Source of the DNA: Hirschia maritima DSM 19733
Lineage (GTDB): Bacteria > Pseudomonadota > Alphaproteobacteria > Caulobacterales > Hyphomonadaceae
DNA length: 64,000 nucleotides
NCBI RefSeq assembly: GCF_000378345.1
Contig: NZ_KB899546.1
Coordinates: 189,523-253,522 of the forward strand
Direction of reading: 5' to 3'
The notes under the pieces are model-generated. The model did not search any database, had not been told where the DNA came from, and saw only the letters and a program-made list of their open reading frames with translations. Made by a program: the position numbers and the translations under genes. Shown piece after piece: positions 28,518 through 37,019 of the stretch. Position 1 is the stretch's first letter, and each line of letters starts with the position of its first letter.

Positions 28518-29239
28518 TGGAAACATTACGCACCATATTGGTAACTCGCGCTGAACCGGGTGCCTCAAAAACATTTAGTAAATTAAAGGAAATGGGTTTT
28601 CTTGCTGAAAAGATCCCAGCAATTCATCTCGCTCAAGCACCAATAACTTTTAGTCAAAAAAACTTTGAAGGTGCACTGATCTTTACCAGTCAGAATGGTA
28701 TTCAATTTGCGCCTAGAGCACCATTTAGGCATGCAAAAAAGGTGTTTTGTGTAGGGGATGCTACCGCTCAATCCGCTCATCAGGCTGGATTTAAAAATAT
28801 CCACTCAGCGCGAGGCGATGCCCAGACTCTCATCGAATATATCAAAGACAACTGGACGAAAGGTGACGGTCCTTTATTGCATATGGCTAATGCTAGTCCA
28901 CGTGGAGATATTGTCCCCTCGCTTAAAGACAGCGGATATGACGCAGAGTTCATGGCGGTATACAAATCAAGTATGCATCCCGAGTTTGAAACCAAACTAC
29001 GCAACAGATTAAAGATGGACCTTAAATTGGACGTTATTTTGGTTCATTCTCCAATGGCGGCTGATTTCATAGATCTTGTTTTGAATGATTGGCGTGACCT
29101 TTCTAACGTCAATCTGCCTCAAATCATTGCAATTTCCCCAGATGCGGGAAAAACGCTAGAAAACCTCTTTCATGAGAAGGTTTTTTATGCTGCAAAACCT
29201 AATGAAATTAGTCTGTTAGAACAGCTTAAAGGCTCTTGA
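28517..29239 (+). CDS. hemD: Uroporphyrinogen-III synthase HemD
   Basis: Cyclises hydroxymethylbilane to uroporphyrinogen III. The 240-aa protein has a poorly conserved sequence, as is usual for HemD, with recognisable LVTRAEPGASKT at the N-terminus, FTSQNGIQFA (about residues 57-66), VGDATAQSAHQAGF (about 78-91) and a C-terminal IAISPDAGKTLE. The ATG overlaps the hemC stop by one base (taatg), so translation is coupled. Confidence 0.9.
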   Translation: METLRTILVTRAEPGASKTFSKLKEMGFLAEKIPAIHLAQAPITFSQKNFEGALIFTSQNGIQFAPRAPFRHAKKVFCVGDATAQSAHQAGFKNIHSARGDAQTLIEYIKDNWTKGDGPLLHMANASPRGDIVPSLKDSGYDAEFMAVYKSSMHPEFETKLRNRLKMDLKLDVILVHSPMAADFIDLVLNDWRDLSNVNLPQIIAISPDAGKTLENLFHEKVFYAAKPNEISLLEQLKGS

Positions 29240-29307
29240 ATAATTCGTTGAAATAACGCATTAATTGACAGGGTTTTTTTGGGGACAATTGCAGGAAGAA
29301 TGTTAAA

Positions 29308-30840
29308 ATGAGCGATACTTCGGATTCAGATAAAAAAGAACCGACAGAGACCGTCGATCAAGCCGAACAAAGTTCTACATCTGAAGCTCAACAACAATCT
29401 TCTGATGAAGCTATAGATGTCGATTTTGATGAATTGAATGATCCAGACACCACGCCGCTAGAGACGCGCGTAACACCTGAAAAATCAGGACCTGGTTGGG
29501 GTGCCTTAATGACCACCGGTGCATTTTCTTCAATCATCGGCGCGGTAATCGCCATGGTCGCGACCGGATCAAGCGGTGTCGATACAGCCAAATTTGCTCC
29601 TGCAGAAGTAAAAAACCAAATTGTTAAAGTTGAAACTCTTCAAAACGGGTTGAATGAACGGGTTCAGAAATTTTGGGGACTTCTAACCGAATTGGAAGCT
29701 AAACACGCTTCTGAAATATCGGACCTCAATGCCATTTTGGATGAGAGATTGCAGAGCGAATTGGCAATCAGAGATGAAATCACACTTTTGACATCTCATC
29801 TCGAAATTATTCTCAATGACGGCCAAGCGAACAGTGGCACCTCAACCGAAGCAAATGAGGTTATTGAAGCTTCTATTTCGGAAGAAGATAGCCCAGATAC
29901 AGAGCAACCTGTCTCATCTCCTTCGCAATCTCAAACTCCAAGCCGCGTTGAGGCTCTTAAAAGCCTCGTTGCTCGCATGGAAGTTTTGGAACAACAAGCT
30001 CCAGCCTCTAATCTGACTTCCGACAGTGACGTTTCTGGGTTGAAGGAACGATTGGAAAAAGTAGAGGCTGCTGAAGCAAATTTGCGACAGGCAATGCAGG
30101 CGCGTTCAGAGGCAATTCGTTCCCTAACCCTTAGCCTTTCGCAAACACAAAAAACAATAAAAGGCGTGGAAACAGATATTGAGGAATTGCGCAGTCTAAG
30201 TTCACGCCAATCGACACAGCCAGTAAATCTGGATGAAATTGATCAATCAGAACAAGTTTTAGCTATCGCCTCAATTGCACTGGCTGAAGTTGAAGCAAAA
30301 TCATCTCGGGGCAAACCATTTTTCCAGTCATGGAATAAGCTATCTTTAGCAATCCCAAACAACACAGATGTAGACGCCATAAAAGAAATCGCACGATATG
30401 GTGCGCCTTCAACAGAAGAGCTGTCTTCTGCATTTTTCGATATGGAAAAATCTCTCGTAAAAAAAGCTACCTCATCGAATAAAAAAGATGGCTGGGATTG
30501 GGCAAGAAATGCCCTTGGAGGCGTCGTCACAGTTAAGCGCACAGAAGGCGAAAACATCGACAATGCGGGCAGGTTAAAAAACATTGCTGACGCGCTAAAT
30601 GCCAATAAACTTGATGTAGTTGTAGCGAACGCTGAAGGTATTGATGGACCTCTTTCAAATGAATTGGAAGAATGGACCACAAATTCGAAGCGAAGATTGA
30701 CATTAGATCAAAGTCTATCTGCACTTAAATCCGAAATTTTGGAAAAATCTGGTGCCGTTATTCCATTGCCAACAAAAACTGGCGCGGAAATTGATAGCAC
30801 AGAGATCGATCAAGAGAATACTCAGCAGGAAAGCCAATAA
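29308..30840 (+). CDS. Mitofilin/Mic60-like inner-membrane protein
   Basis: Alphaproteobacterial relative of mitochondrial Mic60 (COG4223), implicated in intracytoplasmic membrane shaping. The 510-aa protein has an acidic, disordered N-terminus (residues 1-60), one transmembrane helix (about residues 68-88, TTGAFSSIIGAVIAMVATG), a long coiled-coil region (about 100-310) and a C-terminal helical domain (about 320-490). Placement between hemD and hemY is the known context of bacterial mitofilins. Sequence conservation in this family is low, so architecture and position carry most of the weight. Confidence 0.85.
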   Translation: MSDTSDSDKKEPTETVDQAEQSSTSEAQQQSSDEAIDVDFDELNDPDTTPLETRVTPEKSGPGWGALMTTGAFSSIIGAVIAMVATGSSGVDTAKFAPAEVKNQIVKVETLQNGLNERVQKFWGLLTELEAKHASEISDLNAILDERLQSELAIRDEITLLTSHLEIILNDGQANSGTSTEANEVIEASISEEDSPDTEQPVSSPSQSQTPSRVEALKSLVARMEVLEQQAPASNLTSDSDVSGLKERLEKVEAAEANLRQAMQARSEAIRSLTLSLSQTQKTIKGVETDIEELRSLSSRQSTQPVNLDEIDQSEQVLAIASIALAEVEAKSSRGKPFFQSWNKLSLAIPNNTDVDAIKEIARYGAPSTEELSSAFFDMEKSLVKKATSSNKKDGWDWARNALGGVVTVKRTEGENIDNAGRLKNIADALNANKLDVVVANAEGIDGPLSNELEEWTTNSKRRLTLDQSLSALKSEILEKSGAVIPLPTKTGAEIDSTEIDQENTQQESQ

Positions 30841-30845
30841 AAGTC

Positions 30846-32315
30846 ATGCGTATAGTCATACTACTGGCAGTCGTCGTTGCTACAATTGCAGCCGTCGCAT
30901 TTGCATTCAACGCACCAGATGATGTGACCATCGCATTCAATGGCGCAGAATACGGTATGTCCCGATATACAGCGGCCATATTGCTATTCGTATTGAGTGC
31001 AGTTGTAGCGGTTGGATGGTACATAATCGCTATCTTCATGCGTATCCCTTTTGCACTTAACCGCACCGCAAAGCGTGCCCGCTTTGGCAAGGCCCGCACA
31101 GCACTTGCAGATGGGCTAATCGCAGCAGAAGGTGGAGATCCAACCAACGCCCTTAAGAAAGCCAAGAAATCAACCAATCTCGCTAAATCTGATGCTAGCG
31201 ACAGAAAGCTTTCTTTTCTCCTGGCCGCGCGTGCTGCAGAAGCAAATGGTGATTGGAGCGAAGCTGAACATGCATACAGTGATCTTTCCCGTGAGAAAGG
31301 CGCTGAACTTGTCGGTTTACGTGGCCTAACCGCAGCAGCTATCCAACGTGGTGACTTACGCGGCGCAGAAACTCACACTCGCAAAGCATTAGCTCTCAAA
31401 TCCAATGCTAGCTGGCCGTTCAGCACCTTATTTGAGCTTCAAACCAAGGCAGCAGATTGGGAATCATCCAATGAAACTCTATTGATTGGTGAGAAACGAA
31501 AATCAATTGATGTTGAAGTCGCTCGGCGCCGCCGCGCTGTATTGTTAACAGCGCAAGCCTCCCGTATTCGCCAAGAAGCACCAGAAAAAGCTGAACGTCT
31601 GGCTGCAGATGCAGCTAGAATGGCACCAAGCTTTCCACCCGCTGCTTATATAGCAGGCCGCTTGCAGCTAGCTGCAGGAAAGTCGTCAAAAGCTCAAGCA
31701 ACAATAGAAGGTGCGTGGCGAATTCGCCCTCACCCCGCTTTAGCCCTGTTATGGCGGGACCTTAAACCAAATGAAGCTTCTAATGCACGAGCTAAGCGAC
31801 TTAAAACACTCGCGAACATTAACCCGACGCACAGAGAAAGCCGTATTCTATTGGTAGAAGCGGCAATGACTCAGGGGCATTGGGACGATGCGATAGAAAC
31901 CTTAAGTCACATTTTACGCGAGGGTGAAACAACGCGTCTTTGCACACTGATGGAAGCTATATCTGGCGGACGCGGTGAAAGTGAAGAAGCAGCTAGATGG
32001 TCTAGAACAGCTTCTTCAGCGGCACGCGAAGCCGACTGGTCAGACATTGATCCAGATGGACGAGCTTTTGTATTCTCGAACGAAGACTGGACGCGCCTTG
32101 TGTATACATTTGGAGATGAAGGTAATTTGATCCACCCACGTTATGAAACCTATGGTGGAGAACTCGAAACAATCGCCCATATTGCTTTACCTGCTCCGGC
32201 CAAGGAAAACTTTTCTTCTGAAGTAGAACAAATTGTAGAAACAGAAATCGATGAAAGCGCCAGAGAAGCGACACTAGGCAGTGACGAAGAAATCGATACT
32301 ACAAAGCCAAACTAA
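30846..32315 (+). CDS. hemY: HemY-like TPR membrane protein
   Basis: A 489-aa protein with two N-terminal transmembrane helices (about residues 3-20 and 42-64), the HemY_N arrangement, followed by TPR-like helical repeats (about residues 80-400): RKALALKSNASWPFSTLFEL and AARMAPSFPPAAYIAGRLQL are examples. The C-terminus is acidic and probably disordered. This is the proteobacterial HemY of the heme cluster, not the Bacillus protoporphyrinogen oxidase of the same name. It starts five bases after mic60. Confidence 0.9.
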   Translation: MRIVILLAVVVATIAAVAFAFNAPDDVTIAFNGAEYGMSRYTAAILLFVLSAVVAVGWYIIAIFMRIPFALNRTAKRARFGKARTALADGLIAAEGGDPTNALKKAKKSTNLAKSDASDRKLSFLLAARAAEANGDWSEAEHAYSDLSREKGAELVGLRGLTAAAIQRGDLRGAETHTRKALALKSNASWPFSTLFELQTKAADWESSNETLLIGEKRKSIDVEVARRRRAVLLTAQASRIRQEAPEKAERLAADAARMAPSFPPAAYIAGRLQLAAGKSSKAQATIEGAWRIRPHPALALLWRDLKPNEASNARAKRLKTLANINPTHRESRILLVEAAMTQGHWDDAIETLSHILREGETTRLCTLMEAISGGRGESEEAARWSRTASSAAREADWSDIDPDGRAFVFSNEDWTRLVYTFGDEGNLIHPRYETYGGELETIAHIALPAPAKENFSSEVEQIVETEIDESAREATLGSDEEIDTTKPN

Positions 32316-32565
32316 TTCACCTCGAGCTGCGTCTCTGAATTGTGTGTTCTTTTTTTTAACACATATGTTTTCAGGTAATATATTGAATTTTAATGGGCTT
32401 TGCTCGGCATCGCTCATCTCAAATTCATGTTCAGTCCAATATTGTCATTTTCTAGTCTAATTGATCGAAACTACCCGATTTGAGAGTATTGAACTCCCAA
32501 TCAACCACTATGTAGTGCATCGAACACTAGTTAAAATTTTTATTGCTATTTTTTGAGTAACATTC

Positions 32566-34308
32566 GTGTCTGCGTCTTTAATTCCAGTACTTAAATTTCA
32601 AGATTTCTCTTTTCCTAACTTAACCAGAAATGGAAAAGAAGCTTCTGATACAAAGCTAAATCTGGACCTTCTTCCTGGGCAATCCATCGCAATTAGAAGT
32701 CACTATCCTTATTTACTGAAGCAGTTTTTGAATGCTTGCTTGAATATCCATTCTTCGACCAATCTATTCAAAGGCACTATCGAAATATTTGGCACCCCTC
32801 CTCGATCAAATGGCCAAGGCTCCTCTAAACAAGCATCTGATCCACAAATTATAGGCGTCTCTCCTACATCTCTATATCCCCTCGTTGAAAACCAAACGAT
32901 CGGTGCCCAACTTCGTACAATATTGAAACGCCGTTCTGACTTTAAAGCACAGCGCAGTACTGAAAATTCTGTTGAATGGCTTGAGAAATTCAGAATATCT
33001 GATGCAAGTTGGGTTCTAAAACAGCGCCCCCACGAACTTTCCGATGGTGCTTTGCAGCGTCTAAAAATTGCAAAAGCGCTCATGTTTAAGCCCAAACTCA
33101 TCATCCTAGAAGAACCCGATACTTTTATAGACCTTCCCTCTAAAGATCACCTATTCGAAACTATCAAAATTTTGACACGGGAAACAAACACCGCCCTGTT
33201 AGTACTGACTCGCCAGAACAAAGTGGCGGAGCAATTGTGCGAAGAAACAATTCTTTGGCCCAACGAAGTAGCAAAAGACCTATCTCAATTGTGTTCGTCA
33301 CCTTCTAATGTTTCCCTAGACAACCCCGAAATATTTCTGAAATCAAAAAACACTCATGTTTCCTATCCTGTTACAGGGTCCGGGGGATTATTCAGAAAAC
33401 CAGTTCAACGGCACGCAGTGAACGATATTTCTATAAAATTGCACAAAGGAAAAACTTTAGGAATTCTGGGAGAAAACGGTGCCGGTAAATCTAGTCTTGC
33501 TCGCGCGGTTTTAAACAAACTACCCTTAGATCAAAACAAAGTTGGCTGGTTGGGCAACACCTCTGAATTAACGCGTAAACTTATTAGAAATGAAGCCCCT
33601 GCCCAATTAGAAATTTGGTTTCAACCGCAATACTCGAACGAAGCCTTATTCGCTAGGGTACATGAATTAATCGAACAACAATCTGATAGGAAAAATGATC
33701 GGCCCTACATAGAATCTGTTTTGCGAAGTGTGCAGCTAAACCCAAGCCTAGCTGAATCTTCCATCACCGCTTTATCCACAAGTGAGATTTATCAACTCAA
33801 CTTAGCTTTAGCTATCGCTTCTGAACCTCATATTTTAATATGCGATGAAGCATTTTATGGGTTACAGTCAATTGAATTAAAAAGATTTTACAACATTTTA
33901 AAGCGTATACAAATTGAAAAAAACCTTCCAATTCTTTTCATAAGCCAAGATATAAAAGCTATTGAATTAGCAACTGACGACCTACTCATCATGAACCTTG
34001 GGCATACAATCGAATATGGTCCAACAAATCGTGTACTCCAGCGTCCACGACACCCCTACTCAATGGCCTTTTTGAATACTCAAAATAGGCACTCCGCCAG
34101 TTATAACAAAAATCTATCACAGCTTTTAAACAGTTTTGATTTGCCATCTCAATTAAATGAAAAATCCAAACTGAAATTCTTAAAATCGAGAATGAGCGAA
34201 ACTAGCAAAGACCAATACCGCCCTCTCTTAAAAGAAATATACAAAAACCACTTTGTCGCAGAACACGACTCTATAGAAAACATTACTGATGGGCTAATAG
34301 TATCCTAA
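32566..34308 (+). CDS. Double ABC ATPase of oligopeptide-transport type, degenerate
   Basis: A 580-aa protein with two fused nucleotide-binding domains, resembling GsiA/YejF/DppD-DppF ATPases, including the C-terminal RHPYSMAFLN typical of oligopeptide ABC ATPases. NBD1 (residues ~10-225) has no recognisable Walker A (the expected GxxGxGKS is replaced by RSHYPYLLKQ) but keeps a signature-like LSDGALQRLKIAKAL (about 158-172). NBD2 (about 250-515) has intact Walker A GENGAGKSS (about 303-311) but a degraded signature LSTSEIYQL and a switch-loop Gln (FISQD). No permease or binding-protein gene is nearby. It may be an asymmetric ATPase or a decaying gene; the long intact frame favours function. 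Confidence 0.75.
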   Translation: MSASLIPVLKFQDFSFPNLTRNGKEASDTKLNLDLLPGQSIAIRSHYPYLLKQFLNACLNIHSSTNLFKGTIEIFGTPPRSNGQGSSKQASDPQIIGVSPTSLYPLVENQTIGAQLRTILKRRSDFKAQRSTENSVEWLEKFRISDASWVLKQRPHELSDGALQRLKIAKALMFKPKLIILEEPDTFIDLPSKDHLFETIKILTRETNTALLVLTRQNKVAEQLCEETILWPNEVAKDLSQLCSSPSNVSLDNPEIFLKSKNTHVSYPVTGSGGLFRKPVQRHAVNDISIKLHKGKTLGILGENGAGKSSLARAVLNKLPLDQNKVGWLGNTSELTRKLIRNEAPAQLEIWFQPQYSNEALFARVHELIEQQSDRKNDRPYIESVLRSVQLNPSLAESSITALSTSEIYQLNLALAIASEPHILICDEAFYGLQSIELKRFYNILKRIQIEKNLPILFISQDIKAIELATDDLLIMNLGHTIEYGPTNRVLQRPRHPYSMAFLNTQNRHSASYNKNLSQLLNSFDLPSQLNEKSKLKFLKSRMSETSKDQYRPLLKEIYKNHFVAEHDSIENITDGLIVS

Positions 34309-34378
34309 ATTTACTGAGTTACCGTAAATAGTATACTCATTTTATTGAACTATACTCATCCGTTCCGGCCAAACAGGT

Positions 34379-35512
34379 ATGGGACAAGTTTGTGTAATGA
34401 AGTGGTATAAAACAGGACCATTAGCAGTGACAGCACGATGTGTATCACCAGATGAATTAACCAGCGATGACATCAACGCATGGCAAAACATCCTGTCCGA
34501 AGTACCAAAACTGCGTAGCCCATATTTATCTCCAGGATGGGCTAAGCTCGTTGGCCGATCTCAATCTAATGCCAAAGTCGTCATACTCGAAAAAAATTCT
34601 CAACCAGTCGGCTTTTTACCTGTTCAAAAAAACAATAACATCGCCGCTATGCCACTTGGCGGTCCAATCTGTGATTACCAGTGTTTTATAGCTCAAAACG
34701 ATACTCAATTTGATCCAAGAATGGCGTTGGATGTTTTGGGGGTTAAACGAATAGATTTCACCAATCTAACGGACGGTCATGCTTGTTGTGTCCCCCACAT
34801 TAAATCAAATGATCAAGGCATGGTCGTTGATGTTTCGAATGGTTGGGAAGCTTACCGCGAGAACAGGCGCGAAGCCGGTTCAAACGTGCTGAAACGCACG
34901 CGAAAAAAATTCCGTAAAATGAAAGCGGAATGCCCAGACGTTAAATTTGAAGCCTTTACCCACAACCGCGAGGACTTCGAAACTCTGATGCAGTGGAAGC
35001 GTGATCAATGGAAACGTACACAATCAATTGATGTCATGACGAAACCATGGATCAGTCAGGTTATCAGTGACTCTTTTGATGTATCAGATGGTGGATTTGG
35101 CGGCGAGTTGTTTACACTTAAAGCAGATGGTGAACTTGTTGCTGCTCTATATGCATTAAAGCTGGATAAAGTTCTCCACGCCTGGTTCGTGGGGTATTCT
35201 AGGGACTATGAGGCCTACTCTCCAGGGTTGATATTGTTTACAGAAACACTCCAAGCCATTGCAGAAGCTGGATATGAGTTACTCGACTTGGGTGGCGGAG
35301 AATACCGGTTTAAAAACAGTCTTGCGACTCAAACAAGAATTTCCGGCCCTGGATTTGTAGGCTCTACAAATCTAGCGACCTTTTCAAGAAGCCTTCAATA
35401 CAAAATGCGTTCAACGATTGAAGCTTTGCCTTTGGGTCCTGCAAGTGATTGGCCCGCCAAAGCTATGCGCCGCATGGATGTGTGGCGAGGTATGAAAAAT
35501 ACAAACGCCTAA
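34379..35512 (+). CDS. GNAT acetyltransferase of CelD/BcsL (FemAB-like) type
   Basis: A 377-aa protein resembling the CelD/BcsL family with an Acetyltransf_6 domain. Features: YLSPGWAKLV (about residues 49-58), a basic segment NVLKRTRKKFRKMK (about 172-185), and the GNAT core GELFTLKADGELVAALYALKLDKVLHAWF region (about 240-270), followed by YSPGLILFTETLQ and LDLGGGEYRFKNSL (about 304-317), which is diagnostic. Family members are linked to exopolysaccharide modification, but the substrate here is unknown. No polysaccharide operon is adjacent. An ATG at 34397 is an alternative start. Confidence 0.82.
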   Translation: MGQVCVMKWYKTGPLAVTARCVSPDELTSDDINAWQNILSEVPKLRSPYLSPGWAKLVGRSQSNAKVVILEKNSQPVGFLPVQKNNNIAAMPLGGPICDYQCFIAQNDTQFDPRMALDVLGVKRIDFTNLTDGHACCVPHIKSNDQGMVVDVSNGWEAYRENRREAGSNVLKRTRKKFRKMKAECPDVKFEAFTHNREDFETLMQWKRDQWKRTQSIDVMTKPWISQVISDSFDVSDGGFGGELFTLKADGELVAALYALKLDKVLHAWFVGYSRDYEAYSPGLILFTETLQAIAEAGYELLDLGGGEYRFKNSLATQTRISGPGFVGSTNLATFSRSLQYKMRSTIEALPLGPASDWPAKAMRRMDVWRGMKNTNA

Positions 35513-35526
35513 TCAGTAAAGCAAAA

Positions 35527-35540
35527 TAAATCTAGATTTA
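35527..35540. promoter_or_regulatory. 14-bp perfect palindrome upstream of ilvA
   Basis: taaatctagattta is self-complementary across all 14 bases and lies about 125 bp before the threonine ammonia-lyase start. It could be an operator, but no binding factor is recognised. Confidence 0.25.
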
Positions 35541-35665
35541 GGTCAAATACCAATAATTTTAGTAAAATTGCGCGTAAAGTCTCTCAAAATTACGAAATCC
35601 ATTCCCAATGAGTATTGATGCTTATCGCTAGGGCGCATAGTGTCCGGCAGAATTTTTTGTAGGAA

Positions 35666-36892
35666 ATGGATACAGTGAAAAACTCATTAGCAATCTCGTA
35701 TGAAGACATACTCGCCGCTGCAAAGCAGCTTGAAGGTGAAGTTGAACGCACACCTATGCGTAAATCCCATACTCTATCTGAGATTACTGGTGCAGAAATT
35801 TGGATTAAATTCGAGAACCTACAATTCACCGCGGCATTTAAAGAACGTGGTGCCCTTAATAAATTGAAAAGCCTTACCGAAGCAGAAAAAAAAGCTGGTG
35901 TCATAGCAATGTCTGCTGGCAACCACGCGCAGGGCGTTGCTTATCATGCATCTCGTCTGGGAATTCCCGCGACGATTGTCATGCCAAAATCCACGCCATT
36001 TGTGAAAGTTGAACATACCCGAAATTACGGTGCTCGTGTGATACTGCACGGTGAAATGCTAACTGAATCCGATGCATATGCCCGTGAACTAGAAGAAAAA
36101 GAAGGCCTTACTTTTATCCACCCTTATGACGATGAAAAAGTTGTTGCAGGTCAAGGTACAGTTGCTTTGGAAATGCTTGAAGACCAACCTGATCTTGAAT
36201 ACCTCATCGTGCCTGTTGGAGGAGCTGGTCTAATCGGTGGAATGGCTGTGGCGGCCAAAGCTATCAATCCGGACATCAACATAGTTGGTGTTGAGCCAAG
36301 CATGTACCCTTCCCTTTCTGCTGAAATGCGGAATGAAGAAGCGCATGTTGGAGGCGCAACAATTGCCGAAGGGATTGCCGTAAAGAAGGTTGGGGCAATT
36401 GGAGCCGCGATCTGTAAAGAACTCATGGAAGAAGTTCTAACCGTCGAGGAAGAACACCTTGAACGCGCGATTACTCTGCTCACTACTGTGGAAAAAACTG
36501 TGGCTGAAGGTGCTGGAGCGGCAGGACTTGCAGCATTACTTGCCTACCCTGGACGTTTCACTGGTCGCCGCGTGGGAATAACCGTGTGTGGTGGAAACAT
36601 TGATACAAGACTCCTTGCCTCAGTCCTGACGCGTTCACTGGTCAGAGAAAAACGGCTGGCTTCAATTCGAATGGTTGGCGGCGATAATCCTGGTCTACTT
36701 GCTGACGTCTCTCGTATTATCGGTGAAGGCGGTGCCAATATAATAGAAGTTTCTCATAACCGGATAGCATTAGATGTTCCTGCAAAAGGAGCCGAATTTG
36801 ATATCTTAATTGAAACTCGAGATGCACAGCACACACAGGAAATCGTAGATGCTTTGTCCAGAGCTGGTTTCCCACCGAGATCGCAAAACTAG
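35666..36892 (+). CDS. ilvA: Threonine ammonia-lyase with C-terminal ACT domain
   Basis: PLP enzyme deaminating threonine to 2-oxobutanoate for isoleucine synthesis. The 408-aa protein has the PLP lysine in FTAAFKERGALNKL (about residues 52-65), SAGNHAQGVAYHA (about 84-96), a glycine-rich phosphate loop (GGAGLIGGMA, about 189-198) and a C-terminal ACT-like domain (about residues 330-405, beginning IRMVGGDNPGLLADV), indicating allosteric control. The single ACT-like domain and length match the short form. The ATG at 35666 abuts taggaa; a GTG at 35675 has better spacing and may be the true start. Confidence 0.92.
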   Translation: MDTVKNSLAISYEDILAAAKQLEGEVERTPMRKSHTLSEITGAEIWIKFENLQFTAAFKERGALNKLKSLTEAEKKAGVIAMSAGNHAQGVAYHASRLGIPATIVMPKSTPFVKVEHTRNYGARVILHGEMLTESDAYARELEEKEGLTFIHPYDDEKVVAGQGTVALEMLEDQPDLEYLIVPVGGAGLIGGMAVAAKAINPDINIVGVEPSMYPSLSAEMRNEEAHVGGATIAEGIAVKKVGAIGAAICKELMEEVLTVEEEHLERAITLLTTVEKTVAEGAGAAGLAALLAYPGRFTGRRVGITVCGGNIDTRLLASVLTRSLVREKRLASIRMVGGDNPGLLADVSRIIGEGGANIIEVSHNRIALDVPAKGAEFDILIETRDAQHTQEIVDALSRAGFPPRSQN

Positions 36893-37019
36893 CATTGGTT
36901 CTTGGGTAACAAGCACTCATTGCCATGCCAATTACAAGCTTAATGAACACCGCTCTTTTATCGAATGAGATTGAGTGCTAGGACGCATTTAATTTCAACC
37001 AGCAGGAAAAGAGCACTTC

